Assembly: GCF_000959725.1 (NCBI RefSeq)
Contig: NZ_CP009322.1
Coordinates: 1,364,001-1,428,000, forward strand
Length of the DNA stretch: 64,000 bases
Reading direction: 5' to 3'
From: Burkholderia gladioli
GTDB lineage: Bacteria > Pseudomonadota > Gammaproteobacteria > Burkholderiales > Burkholderiaceae
The stretch's first letter is position 1; every line of letters starts with the position of its first letter. The notes under the pieces are model-generated. The model was not told where the DNA came from and made no database searches. It worked only from the letters and a program-made list of their open reading frames with translations. Positions 36,365 through 45,092 of the stretch are shown piece after piece. The position numbers and the translations under genes were made by a program.

Positions 36365-37549
36365 ATGAAAAAAGCAAAATCCCAATTAGTGGTCAAGCTG
36401 CTGGCCGCCATGCTATTCGGTGGCGTGGCGGCGTCGCAGGCCATGGCTGCCGGCACCACCTTCAACCTGGTCAACGGCACCAACGGCGCCTACCCGGACA
36501 ACCAGGTGTACTGGACCCTGGTGGGCATGGACCCGGCGCACAACAATGCCTATGTGCATGTGAATTGCGCCGGGAACCTGATTCCGATGAGTTCGAACGA
36601 CAATTCCGCGCAAACCAAGAACGGCATCGGTTACGCGAATTACTCGATTCCCTTTTCGCAATGCAAATCGGTGACGGTGGCGGCCATCACCTCCGCGCGC
36701 CTGTATCTGACGGTGGGCAGCACCCTGTATCTGCAGGCGGTCGGTAATCCCGCCACCGGTTATACCGGTCCCAATATCGAGAATCCGACCGATCCGAATA
36801 TCGACGTGGTATTCGATTTCGTCGAATTCGACAGCAACGGCGCCAATTTCTTCGGCAATACCACGCGGGTCGATCAGTTCGGCTTCCCGCTGCGGCTGCG
36901 CCTGCAGGGCCAGGGCGGCTTCGACCAGACGGTGGGCGAGACCGAATCGCGCGCGGCGCTGTTCCAGGCCTACCAGAACCAGGTGCCGGCGCCGTTCCAG
37001 GGCCTGAGCCAGGCGCCGTACCGGATCGTCGCGCCCGCGCACGGCAGCTTCAAGGCGGGCGGCGCGAACGCCAACTACCTGGACAGCTACATCCAGTCGA
37101 TCTGGAACCTGTACAGCACCCAGACCCTCACCTTCACCGACGCGCAAGGCACCTTCAGCGGCCATGTGGTGAACGGGCAGTTCCAGTTCACCGACGGGCA
37201 GGGCACCTACTACATCAACCACAAGCCGACCACCAGCGAGGTACTGCTCGGCAATGGCGTGTTCAACGACGCCTCGAACGCGGCGCCGGGCGTGCCCACC
37301 GCCAAGCAGTTGCAGATCCAGGCGCAGGTCAGCGCGGCGATCAACCGCCATGTCGCCGAGAACGCGGCGCTGTGGACCAACCCGAACGCCTTTTATGCCT
37401 CGCAGCCGACCAACTCGTATGCGCAGTTCTGGCATGCGCATGCCATCAACAAGCTGAGCTACGGCTTCTCCTACGACGACGTGGGCGGTTTCAGCTCCTC
37501 GCTGGTCGGCACCAACCCGACCGTGGCGACGGTCACCGTGGGCTGGTAA
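36365..37549 (+). CDS. Secreted GH64-type beta-1,3-glucanase
   Basis: 394 aa. Signal peptide with cleavage after AMA (residue about 28). The body has the GH64/thaumatin-like features: TFNLVNGTNGAYPDNQVYW, then VVFDFVEFDSNGANFFGNT (E154 and D156 in the active-site strand) and RVDQFGFPLRLRLQG with D170. Enzymes of this family cut beta-1,3-glucan to laminaripentaose and attack fungal walls. Start 36365 has AGAAAGAG upstream. Base composition is slightly less GC-rich than its neighbours at the 5' end. It stands alone, followed by a hairpin. Confidence 0.9.
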   Translation: MKKAKSQLVVKLLAAMLFGGVAASQAMAAGTTFNLVNGTNGAYPDNQVYWTLVGMDPAHNNAYVHVNCAGNLIPMSSNDNSAQTKNGIGYANYSIPFSQCKSVTVAAITSARLYLTVGSTLYLQAVGNPATGYTGPNIENPTDPNIDVVFDFVEFDSNGANFFGNTTRVDQFGFPLRLRLQGQGGFDQTVGETESRAALFQAYQNQVPAPFQGLSQAPYRIVAPAHGSFKAGGANANYLDSYIQSIWNLYSTQTLTFTDAQGTFSGHVVNGQFQFTDGQGTYYINHKPTTSEVLLGNGVFNDASNAAPGVPTAKQLQIQAQVSAAINRHVAENAALWTNPNAFYASQPTNSYAQFWHAHAINKLSYGFSYDDVGGFSSSLVGTNPTVATVTVGW

Positions 37550-37568
37550 GCGCGGCCTGATCGGATCG

Positions 37569-37595
37569 ATGGCGGCCGCTCGAAGCGGCCGCCAT
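37569..37595. terminator. Long perfect hairpin after the GH64 gene
   Basis: ATGGCGGCCGCT and AGCGGCCGCCAT form a perfect 12-bp stem with a 3-base loop, 20 bp after the stop. It has no T-run, so it may act as an mRNA stabiliser or a Rho-assisted terminator. Confidence 0.55.
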
Positions 37596-37780
37596 GTCAA
37601 CGACGAGGCCGGCTACCTCGCCACCGATCCGGCCCGGCGCCGTGCCGGGCGCGAGTCCCGCTTCCGCTTCACAGGCCAGGGGCGCACCAACGCGAAGACC
37701 ATGCCACCGGATTGCGCGACCGAGGAATGGCCGCAAGCGCAGAGCGAATACGAGCAGGTCGGCGCCCTGATCAACGGGAA

Positions 37781-37810
37781 AGCGCCGGGAACATGCCTGC
37801 TCCCGGCGCT
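37781..37810 (-). terminator. Terminator hairpin after the secreted unknown protein
   Basis: The 10-bp stem AGCGCCGGGA / TCCCGGCGCT has a 10-base loop. On the minus strand it lies 30 bp beyond the stop at 37840 and is followed by a short TT. It could also stop plus-strand readthrough. Confidence 0.55.
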
Positions 37811-37839
37811 TGCTTCATTTCATCGAGACATCCAGGCGA

Positions 37840-39024
37840 TCAATCCGATTCCGTGAACTGGATCGCCGGCGAGCTCGAACCCGAGCCGGCCGAGGCCGTG
37901 CACTTGCCGAGGCTCAGGTTGTTGGTCTCGCCGGTGCTGCCGCCGTTGTTCGGGCCGATGCAGCTCGGCGCGGCCGAGGAGCCGTCGGTGACGGCCAGCT
38001 TGACGGTGAGCGAGGCGCCCTTGTTGAAGTCGGCGCGCGAGCCGCCGGCGTTGCCGACGATGTTGAACTCGGCCTGGGTCCAGCCATTGGCGATATCGGA
38101 GACGCTGTCGCGCACCGAGGAGCTGAAGGCCTGCGTGCCGAAGGTGACGGTGGCCGTGTCGGTGCCGTTGGCCGTCGCCGTGCCCGAGAGCTTCAGGCTG
38201 GCCAGTTGCGTGATCGGGATCTGGTTGGCGACCACCACCGACGGGCTGTTGCGGTAGCAATCGTCACCCTGGCCGCTCTGGTCGGCACCCGCGTCGGTGT
38301 AGCCGCTCGGGCAGATGTTGGTGTTGCCGCCGTCCACGTCCTGGCCGTAGTTCTCGAGCCAGGTCTGGATGAACACGTCGGAGGTGCCGGTCAGCGCGGT
38401 GCCGGCCGAATTCACGTCGTCCGAGACCAGGATGTATTGCTGCCAGGCCAGGCAGCCCGAGAAGCCGTTACAGGCGGCCGACTGGTCGACGAAATTGGTG
38501 TTGAGCTGCAGCGTGTACTGGTTCGCGCCGGTGATGCCGTCGCTTTCGCCCGAGCCGAACGGCACGTTGGCGCCTTTTTCCGAGGTCACGCCGCTGACCG
38601 TCGGGAAGCTGCCCACCACCTCGCTGATCAACTGGCCGCCGGGCGCCTGGATCGCGTAGTCGAAACCGTTGCCCACCACCTGCTGGCCGCTGCTGCGCAG
38701 CTTCTGCTCGCCCAGCCGCGCGGCGCTGCTGCGACGCGAGGAGCGATAACCCGATACCGGGCCGCAGGCCACCTTGTCCCATTTGAGGTTGGGATAGGAC
38801 GCGTGATAGCAGCCTTCGCCGCGCGGCGCCGATTGCCGGACGTTCTCGCGCCACGATGCCTGCGCCGCCGTGTCGGCCTGGACCTGCGCCTGGTCGACGA
38901 ACGCATTGGCGGCCTGTCCCGCGTAGGCGGACGAGACCGGCACCGCGCCGATCAAGACGGCCGCGCTCGTCAGCAGCGTTGCGCGAACCACGTATTGCAT
39001 GTCAAGCCATGTCCTCGATCGCAT
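37840..39024 (-). CDS. Secreted protein of unknown function
   Basis: 394 aa. The signal peptide is in the first 35 residues, with cleavage after AYA. The mature protein is Ser/Thr/Gly/Asn-rich with paired cysteines (GCYHASYPNLKWDKVACGP, ACNGFSGC, ICPSG, DDCYRN, SCIGPN, KCTAS). A disulfide-bonded, beta-rich extracellular protein is likely. Segments such as CLAWQQYILVSDD and DVFIQTWLENYG look lectin- or peptidase-like, but I do not recognise a family. Start 39024 has GGAG upstream. It lies next to a secreted glucanase, which hints at a shared extracellular role. Confidence 0.8.
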   Translation of the reverse strand: MRSRTWLDMQYVVRATLLTSAAVLIGAVPVSSAYAGQAANAFVDQAQVQADTAAQASWRENVRQSAPRGEGCYHASYPNLKWDKVACGPVSGYRSSRRSSAARLGEQKLRSSGQQVVGNGFDYAIQAPGGQLISEVVGSFPTVSGVTSEKGANVPFGSGESDGITGANQYTLQLNTNFVDQSAACNGFSGCLAWQQYILVSDDVNSAGTALTGTSDVFIQTWLENYGQDVDGGNTNICPSGYTDAGADQSGQGDDCYRNSPSVVVANQIPITQLASLKLSGTATANGTDTATVTFGTQAFSSSVRDSVSDIANGWTQAEFNIVGNAGGSRADFNKGASLTVKLAVTDGSSAAPSCIGPNNGGSTGETNNLSLGKCTASAGSGSSSPAIQFTESD

Positions 39025-39899
39025 CTGTATCTCCAGTGGAAGCTAGGTGTGTTGGGTTCGGGCCTTGTGGGCCCGGGCCACGACTTCTCGAACGACAATC
39101 CGCGGCAGGACGGATGGTGGAATGCCTGCCGTGGACCACTTGCCTGAGCGGCGAAGTTCTTTTTCGATGGCTTCACATGGATTCGACGAGAGCCCCCCTC
39201 GTCGGGCCGTCACGGCCCGTCTCCCGCGAGACCAATCGGTAATTCGGTAATTGCTGAATCGGGCTTTTATTGAAAAAACAGAGCCCCTCGACAATATCGA
39301 TTGTCGAAAATCATTTTCAATCAGGATTCAATTCATCCAATTCGATTGATCGATTCAAGGCGTGCAAATGCCGCGCCGAAAACAATCGACGAAAATCGTT
39401 GAATCGCGGATTCGGCGGATTCGGCAAATGCGGCCGATCGGGCGGAATACCGCCCCGCTGCGCCGTGGCTTAACGGCGCAGCGTGTATCGACAGGCGTTT
39501 GAAAACATCGGAAGCGGCCCTCTCCATCGAGTAATTCTATTTACATGCGATTGTCGGCTATTTGTCGGAATTGCAACAATTAATCCGCAACACCTCGATT
39601 GGCAAGCAGAGTGCCGTGAAATATTTCGTAAGTCAAACTTTTTTTGATGGTTTCTAAAATGTTTTGCCGTCGGCAATATTTGTCGAATTCAGCCGATATG
39701 CGGATGTAAAAATTCCGCGAGAATCCCAATCAAAATGGAACGGAGTGCGGCTTCATTCAAGATTACCGATCGATTTGGCGATAATGCGAATCCAATTGTC
39801 GGCAGGTGGATGGGGAAATGAAAGGCGCCGGATAGGCCCGCGCGCGCAAGGGCCCGGGCGCGGGGGCCCGGCCGGCCGGTTCGCGGCGATGCGTTGCCT
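39025..39899. other. Long AT-rich non-coding stretch
   Basis: 875 bp between two minus-strand genes with no supported ORF. It is far more AT-rich than the coding DNA and full of ATTCG/CGATT words. It contains an 18-bp dyad CGACAAT-ATCG-ATTGTCG at 39289-39306. It probably holds the promoter of the secreted protein; xenogeneic silencing by an H-NS-type protein is possible. Confidence 0.5.
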
Positions 39900-40796
39900 T
39901 TACGGCTTCACGAACTTCAGCGTCATGCGATCCGATTCGCCGATCTCCGCGTATTGCGCGCGATCGGTGTCGCCGCCCGCGTAAGTCGGCGGCAAGGACC
40001 AGACGCCGTGCGGATGATCGGTGGTGTCGCGCGAGTTGGCGTTGATCTCGCTGCGCCCGGCCAGCACGAAGCCGGCGGCCCGGGCATGCTCGATCACATA
40101 GGCCTCGGTCACGTAACCCGAGTCGATCATGCGCTGCAGGGACGTTCCCGGGCGGGCGCGATGCTCCTCGACACCCAGCACGCCGCCGGGCTTCAAGGCG
40201 TCGTAAAAGGCGCGCAGGTTCGCGTCGATCTGGCCGTCCTTGATCCAGTTGTGGATATTGCGGAAGGTGAGCACGGTATCGATATGCCCTTGCGCGTCGA
40301 AGCCGGAGAAGCGGCCGTCCCGCAGGCTGCCGATCACCACCGGGCCATAGATTTCCGGATGCGCGGCCAGCTTGCGCGCATAGGCGAGATCGCCTCGGCG
40401 CTCGGCTTCGGGCTCGGGCGCCGGGCCGATGTATTCGGCCTCGTACAAGCGCCCCTTGCCGCGCAGCACGGGCGCGAGGATATCGGTGTACCAGCCGCCG
40501 CCCGGCGCGATCTCCAGCACCGTTTGATCGGCATCCAGGCCGAAGAAGCGCAGCGTCGCGCCCGGGTGGCGATAGCGGTCGCGGGCGCGCGCGGCATCGC
40601 TGCGCTGGGTGCCGGCGATGGCGGCGTCGAGCGACACGGCGGGCGGCACGGTGGCCGCCGTATCCACGGCGCTGGCGTTCGCCGCGGGCGGCCGCGCGCA
40701 GGCGCCCAGGCCGAGCGCGATCAGCGCGGCGGCGATCGATGCCGCCGCGAAGCGTGGGAAGGAGGAAAGCTTGGGAGCAGGGGCGGAGAGGGGCAT
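39900..40796 (-). CDS. Lipoprotein with a class I SAM-methyltransferase domain
   Basis: 298 aa. A clear lipoprotein signal (AALIALGLGAC, Cys33) is followed by a Rossmann-type methyltransferase with motif I VLEIAPGGGWYTD (93-105). The downstream parts are VLTFRNIHNWI, LKPGGVLGVEEHRA and a C-terminal SDRMTLKFVKP. SAM is not expected outside the cytosol, so a periplasmic lipoprotein methyltransferase is puzzling; such proteins are nevertheless common in Proteobacteria. A non-methyltransferase role is possible. It lies 92 bp downstream of the FUSC gene on the same strand. Confidence 0.85.
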   Translation of the reverse strand: MPLSAPAPKLSSFPRFAAASIAAALIALGLGACARPPAANASAVDTAATVPPAVSLDAAIAGTQRSDAARARDRYRHPGATLRFFGLDADQTVLEIAPGGGWYTDILAPVLRGKGRLYEAEYIGPAPEPEAERRGDLAYARKLAAHPEIYGPVVIGSLRDGRFSGFDAQGHIDTVLTFRNIHNWIKDGQIDANLRAFYDALKPGGVLGVEEHRARPGTSLQRMIDSGYVTEAYVIEHARAAGFVLAGRSEINANSRDTTDHPHGVWSLPPTYAGGDTDRAQYAEIGESDRMTLKFVKP

Positions 40797-40888
40797 GGTC
40801 GATCGGCGCAGTGACGGGTAGGCGACACGATACGCGCTTGCCCGACGATCTGCCCGATCCCGGTCTTGGCGCCCGCGGGCGTTCCGGT

Positions 40889-42055
40889 TCAGTGCCGCTG
40901 CGGCACGGCGGGAGCCTGCCCGACCGCCGAGGGCATCAGCCACAGCGCCAGGGCGAGCGAGACCAGGCAACCCGCCAGGACTTCCTCGATGCGCAAGCGC
41001 GCCAGCGGCAGGATGGCGAAACCGAGCTGACCATAGACCAGCCCCACCAGCGTGGTGATGAAGAACACGCCGCGCGTATAGGCATGCAGGATGTGGTACG
41101 CCCAGCCGAACACCGACAAGGCCATCGCGGCGATCAGCAGCCAGGGCTGGTGCCCGCACCAGTTCACGCACAGCACGCTGGCCGCGGCGCCGGCCAGGGT
41201 TCCCGCGATCCGCTTGAAGACGCGCACGCGCGTGCCCTGGCGCGAGGTGGTGCCGAGAAAGACGACGAAGGTGCTGATCACCGCCCACATCGAACGGTCC
41301 GCCGACAGGCTGCCGCCCGCGAGCATGGCGAGCAGGGCGGCAGCGGTCGCCACCAGCGCCGGGCGCCATGCCAGGCGGTGCAGGCGATGGGCGAGCGAGG
41401 GGCCGAGCGGCTTGCCGGTGAGCCGTCCGCTGACGACGAGCTCCGCCAGGCGATGCAGGGCCCGGCGCCAGCCGGAGCCGCCGGCCTCGTTGCCGTGGCC
41501 CAGCGGCTGGATCTCGTCCGCCGGACCACCTGGCGCGACCGGAACGAGGATGCGCCCGACCACGGTCACGATCCCCGCGGCAAGCGTCATGATCCCCAGC
41601 ATCTCGACCAGCAGCGCGCCGGACGGGTGCAGATAGAGGCCCAGATAGAAGCCGACCAGGCCGAGCAAGCCGGCGCCGACCGCGCGTGCGCCCAGCGTCT
41701 GGCACAGCAGCCCGACGAAGACCACCGCCAGCGAACCCGCGATGCGCAGCGCGGGATAGGGGGCGAGCGCCGCCGCGGCAGCGAGGCACGCGCCGGCGCA
41801 GAGGCAAAGGGTGATCAGCGAGACCAGCCAGCCCGACCAGCGCGGCTCGCGCAGGAACAGCGGGGCGATCATCGCGAACAGGGCGCCCGGCACGGCGACG
41901 GTCGGCATCATCTGGTGGTGGAGCGCCCAGCCGACGCCGAGGCCGGCGCTCAGCAGGCAGGCGAGCGTGGAGCGCGAGGCGGCGCGCAGGCGGGTGAAAT
42001 CGGGATCCTGGAGGCGGGCGCGGGTCAGCGCGCGTGAGCAGGCGGCGGCGATCAT
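40889..42055 (-). CDS. FUSC family membrane protein
   Basis: 388 aa with two sets of about five helices each, the usual FUSC (aromatic-acid exporter/fusaric-acid resistance-like) repeat. The second set contains the family's hallmark LSADRSMWAVISTFVVFLGT and the RVFKRIAGTLAGA segment. It probably exports an aromatic or other hydrophobic acid across the inner membrane. It lacks the large cytoplasmic domain of AaeB, so it is a short member. No membrane-fusion partner is adjacent. Confidence 0.88.
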   Translation of the reverse strand: MIAAACSRALTRARLQDPDFTRLRAASRSTLACLLSAGLGVGWALHHQMMPTVAVPGALFAMIAPLFLREPRWSGWLVSLITLCLCAGACLAAAAALAPYPALRIAGSLAVVFVGLLCQTLGARAVGAGLLGLVGFYLGLYLHPSGALLVEMLGIMTLAAGIVTVVGRILVPVAPGGPADEIQPLGHGNEAGGSGWRRALHRLAELVVSGRLTGKPLGPSLAHRLHRLAWRPALVATAAALLAMLAGGSLSADRSMWAVISTFVVFLGTTSRQGTRVRVFKRIAGTLAGAAASVLCVNWCGHQPWLLIAAMALSVFGWAYHILHAYTRGVFFITTLVGLVYGQLGFAILPLARLRIEEVLAGCLVSLALALWLMPSAVGQAPAVPQRH

Positions 42056-42555
42056 GGTCGACGATATCCGGGCATATCGACAAACCGGCTTGTGGCCGGC
42101 ATGTCGATGGCCGGGCGCGAGAGGCCCGGCGTTGAACGAGCCTGCGGCGCGCCTTGGCCGGGGTTGCCGGCGGCGGGCGGCGCCTGGTCAGGCGTGTGTT
42201 CCGGGCCGCCAGCGTGGCGCCCAGGGTAGGGCTCGCGGCGGGCGGCTCGGGTTTTCCCGGATCATAGCCGATCAAAATTCCGGCGCGCCCATTGGCGACA
42301 TGTGCCGCGAGGCGTGGCTCGCAGCCCTTGTCCTCGTGCGTTTACGTGTTTATACGCATGCCGGAAACGATATCGCTGCGATCCAAATTTTCATTGGAAG
42401 GTTATCGGACGCACTCCTACACTGATGCCGGGCGAACGCCGGTTCCAGCCGGTTTTCATCCCGCGCCCGCCGAATCGGCAGCGGCGAAGCCAAGAATTCG
42501 ATCGGCAGGGCACCAGGCGCTGCATCCAATAACGAAACTGGCGGAGACAACAACC
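42056..42555. other. Divergent region upstream of the ytf-type operon
   Basis: 500 bp without a supported gene. The part around 42340-42430 is AT-richer and should contain the ytfQ promoter. GAAACGATATCGCTGCG around 42364-42381 has a CGATATCG core resembling LacI-family operators, but no LacI regulator is encoded nearby, so this is only suggestive. Confidence 0.4.
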
Positions 42556-43524
42556 ATGAAATGCTTCGGAAAGCTGACGCTCGGCGCGCTGTTCGCCGCC
42601 TCGGCCCTGCTGGCGGCATCGAGCCCCGCGTCGGCGCAGCAAAAACCCATCACGCTCGGCTTCTCCCAGGTCGGCGCGGAAAGCGCGTGGCGCACCGCTA
42701 ACAGCGTCTCGGTGAAAAGCGCCGCGAAGGATGCCGGCATCACGCTCAAGTTCTCCGACGCGCAGCAGAAACAGGAAAACCAGATCCGCGCGATCCGTTC
42801 CTTCATCGCGCAGAAGGTCGACGTGATCGCCTTCTCGCCGGTGGTGGAATCGGGCTGGGAACCGGTGCTGACCGAGGCCAAGGCCGCCCATATCCCGGTG
42901 ATCCTGACCGATCGCGCGGTCGACGTGAAGGACCCGTCGCTGTACGTGACCATGATCGGCTCGGACTTCCTGGAGGAAGGCCGGCGCGCCGGCCACTGGC
43001 TGGAGGAGCGCTACAAGGCCGACGCCGGGCCGATCAATATCGTGGAACTGCAGGGCACGGTCGGCTCGGCGCCCGCCAACGATCGCCGCGCTGGCCTGCT
43101 CGAGGTGATCAAGAACAATCCGAAGTTCAAGATCATCGCCTCGCAGAGCGGCGATTTCACGCTGGCGGGCGGCAAGCAGGTGATGGAGGCCTTCGCGAAG
43201 ACCTACGGCAAGCAGATCAACGTGGTCTATGCCCACAACGACGACATGGCGCTCGGCGCGATCCAGGCCATGGAGGAGGCCGGCATCAAGCCAGGCAAGG
43301 ACGTCAGCGTGGTGTCCTTCGACGCGACCAAGGCAGGCTTCGAGGCGATGGTGGCCGGCAAGATCAATGTCGACGTCGAGTGCAGCCCGCTGCTCGGCCC
43401 GCAACTGATGAGCGCGGTGAAGGACGTGGTGGCCGGCAAGTCGCTGCCCAGGCGCATCGTCACCAACGAAACCGTGTTCCCGATGAACGTCGCGGCCCAG
43501 GTGCTGCCCACCCGCAAGTACTGA
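42556..43524 (+). CDS. ytfQ: Sugar ABC transporter binding protein (galactofuranose type)
   Basis: 322 aa periplasmic protein. Signal peptide to about residue 27 (ASAQQK). The Peripla_BP_4 core reads ITLGFSQVGAESAWRTANSVS, then DVIAFSPVVESGWEPVLTEAK, VVYAHNDDMALGAIQAMEEAG and VECSPLLGPQLMSAVKDV. These blocks match E. coli YtfQ, which binds galactofuranose, better than ribose or xylose binders. GGAGA is upstream. It is followed by a hairpin and the ATPase, so it is probably expressed above the rest of the operon. Confidence 0.9.
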   Translation: MKCFGKLTLGALFAASALLAASSPASAQQKPITLGFSQVGAESAWRTANSVSVKSAAKDAGITLKFSDAQQKQENQIRAIRSFIAQKVDVIAFSPVVESGWEPVLTEAKAAHIPVILTDRAVDVKDPSLYVTMIGSDFLEEGRRAGHWLEERYKADAGPINIVELQGTVGSAPANDRRAGLLEVIKNNPKFKIIASQSGDFTLAGGKQVMEAFAKTYGKQINVVYAHNDDMALGAIQAMEEAGIKPGKDVSVVSFDATKAGFEAMVAGKINVDVECSPLLGPQLMSAVKDVVAGKSLPRRIVTNETVFPMNVAAQVLPTRKY

Positions 43525-43532
43525 TGTTCCGC

Positions 43533-43554
43533 CGGGCGGCACCGCTGCCGCCCG
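43533..43554 (+). repeat. Intercistronic hairpin between ytfQ and ytfR
   Basis: CGGGCGGCA and TGCCGCCCG form a 9-bp perfect stem around CCGC. It lies 9 bp after the ytfQ stop and before the ATPase SD. Such stems after binding-protein genes protect the upstream mRNA and lower downstream expression. Confidence 0.6.
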
Positions 43555-43577
43555 CCTCCGTCCTCCAGGGAGCATCC

Positions 43578-45092
43578 ATGACGAATCCACCGGTGGTCGA
43601 GATGATCGACATCGACAAGGCTTTCCCGGGCGTGAAGGCCTTGCGGCGTGCCGGCCTGAGGCTCTTTCCGGGCGAGATCCACGCCCTGATGGGCCAGAAC
43701 GGGGCAGGCAAGTCCACCCTGATCAACGTGCTGACCGGCGTGCATGCGCACGACGCCGGGGAGATTCGCGTGGGCGGCGCGCCCGTGCGTTTCGCCGCGC
43801 CGCGCGAGGCCGAGGCGGCCGGCATCCAGACGCTCTACCAGGAAATCAATCTGTGCCCGAACCTGTCGGTGGCCGAGAACATGTTCGCCGGCCGCCAGCC
43901 GATGCGGCGCGGCGCGATCGACTGGAAGACCATCCATGCGCGTTCGCGCGAGGCGCTGGCGAGCCTGAGGCTGCAGATCGACGTGACGCGCTCGCTCGAT
44001 GCCTACCCGATCGCGGTGCAGCAGATGGTGGCGATCGCGCGCGCCATGTCGGTGGACGCGCGCGTGCTGATCCTCGACGAACCCACCTCCAGCCTCGACG
44101 ACGGGGAGGTCGCGCGCCTGTTCGACGTGCTGCGCAAGCTCAAGGCCGCCGGCATCGCGATCCTGTTCGTCACGCATTTCCTCGAGCAGACCTATGCGAT
44201 CTCCGATCGCATTACCGTGATGCGCAACGGTGAGCGTGAGGGCGAGTACCTGGCGCGGGATCTGCCGGTCGACGCCCTGGTGGCCAGGATGACCGGCCGC
44301 GAATCGATGCCCGAGGCGCTGCGCGCGGGCGCCGTCGCGCAGGCGCGCACCGGCGGCGACGCCTCGCCGGTCCTGTCGATGCAGGGCGTCGGGCGGCGCG
44401 GCATGATGAACCCGCTCGATCTGGCGCTGCGGCCCGGCGAGATTCTCGGACTGGCCGGCCTGCTCGGCTCGGGCCGCACCGAAACCGCCCGGCTCGCCTT
44501 CGCCGCCGAGCGCGGCGATACCGGCACCATCGAGATCGAGGGCCGCCGCACGCGGCTCGCTTCGCCGCACGAGGCGGTCCGGCACGGCATCGCCTATTGC
44601 CCCGAGGATCGCAAGAAGGAAGGGATCGTCGCCGCGCTGTCGATCCGCGAGAACATCGTCCTGGCGCTGCAGGCGCGGCGCGGCTGGTGGCGGCTGATCC
44701 CGCGCGCGCGCCAGCGCGAGATCGCCGACGACTACATCGCGCGGCTCGGCATCAAGGCGCGCGACGCGGAACAGCCGATCGGCCTGCTCTCGGGCGGCAA
44801 CCAGCAGAAGGTGCTGCTGGCGCGCTGGCTCGCCACCGACCCGAAGCTGCTGATCCTCGACGAGCCGACGCGCGGCATCGACGTGGCGGCGAAGTTCGAC
44901 ATCATGGAGCGCGTGCTGTCCTTGTGCGCCAGGGGGCTCGCGATCCTCTTCATCTCCTCGGAGATCGGCGAGGTGGTGCGCGTCAGCCATCGGATCGCGG
45001 TGCTGCGCGACCGGCGCAAGGTCGCCGAGCTGACCGGCGCCGAAGCCTCGGAGGAACAGGTCTATCGCCTCATCGCGGGAGGCCAGTCATGA
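43578..45092 (+). CDS. ytfR: Sugar ABC transporter ATPase, two NBDs
   Basis: 504 aa with two nucleotide-binding halves, as in RbsA/YtfR. The first has Walker A GQNGAGKST and Walker B VLILDEPTSSLDD. The second has a degenerate Walker A (GLLGSGRTE), signature LLSGGNQQKV and Walker B LLILDEPTRGIDV. The degenerate second site is normal for this family. ATG 43578 follows AGGGAG. Its stop overlaps the next permease start (ATGA, 45089-45092). Confidence 0.93.
   Translation: MTNPPVVEMIDIDKAFPGVKALRRAGLRLFPGEIHALMGQNGAGKSTLINVLTGVHAHDAGEIRVGGAPVRFAAPREAEAAGIQTLYQEINLCPNLSVAENMFAGRQPMRRGAIDWKTIHARSREALASLRLQIDVTRSLDAYPIAVQQMVAIARAMSVDARVLILDEPTSSLDDGEVARLFDVLRKLKAAGIAILFVTHFLEQTYAISDRITVMRNGEREGEYLARDLPVDALVARMTGRESMPEALRAGAVAQARTGGDASPVLSMQGVGRRGMMNPLDLALRPGEILGLAGLLGSGRTETARLAFAAERGDTGTIEIEGRRTRLASPHEAVRHGIAYCPEDRKKEGIVAALSIRENIVLALQARRGWWRLIPRARQREIADDYIARLGIKARDAEQPIGLLSGGNQQKVLLARWLATDPKLLILDEPTRGIDVAAKFDIMERVLSLCARGLAILFISSEIGEVVRVSHRIAVLRDRRKVAELTGAEASEEQVYRLIAGGQS

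Noticed and set aside
42364..42381. LacI-type operator upstream of ytfQ
   Set aside because: Only the CGATATCG core is palindromic and no LacI regulator gene is nearby; kept only as a note in the gap entry.
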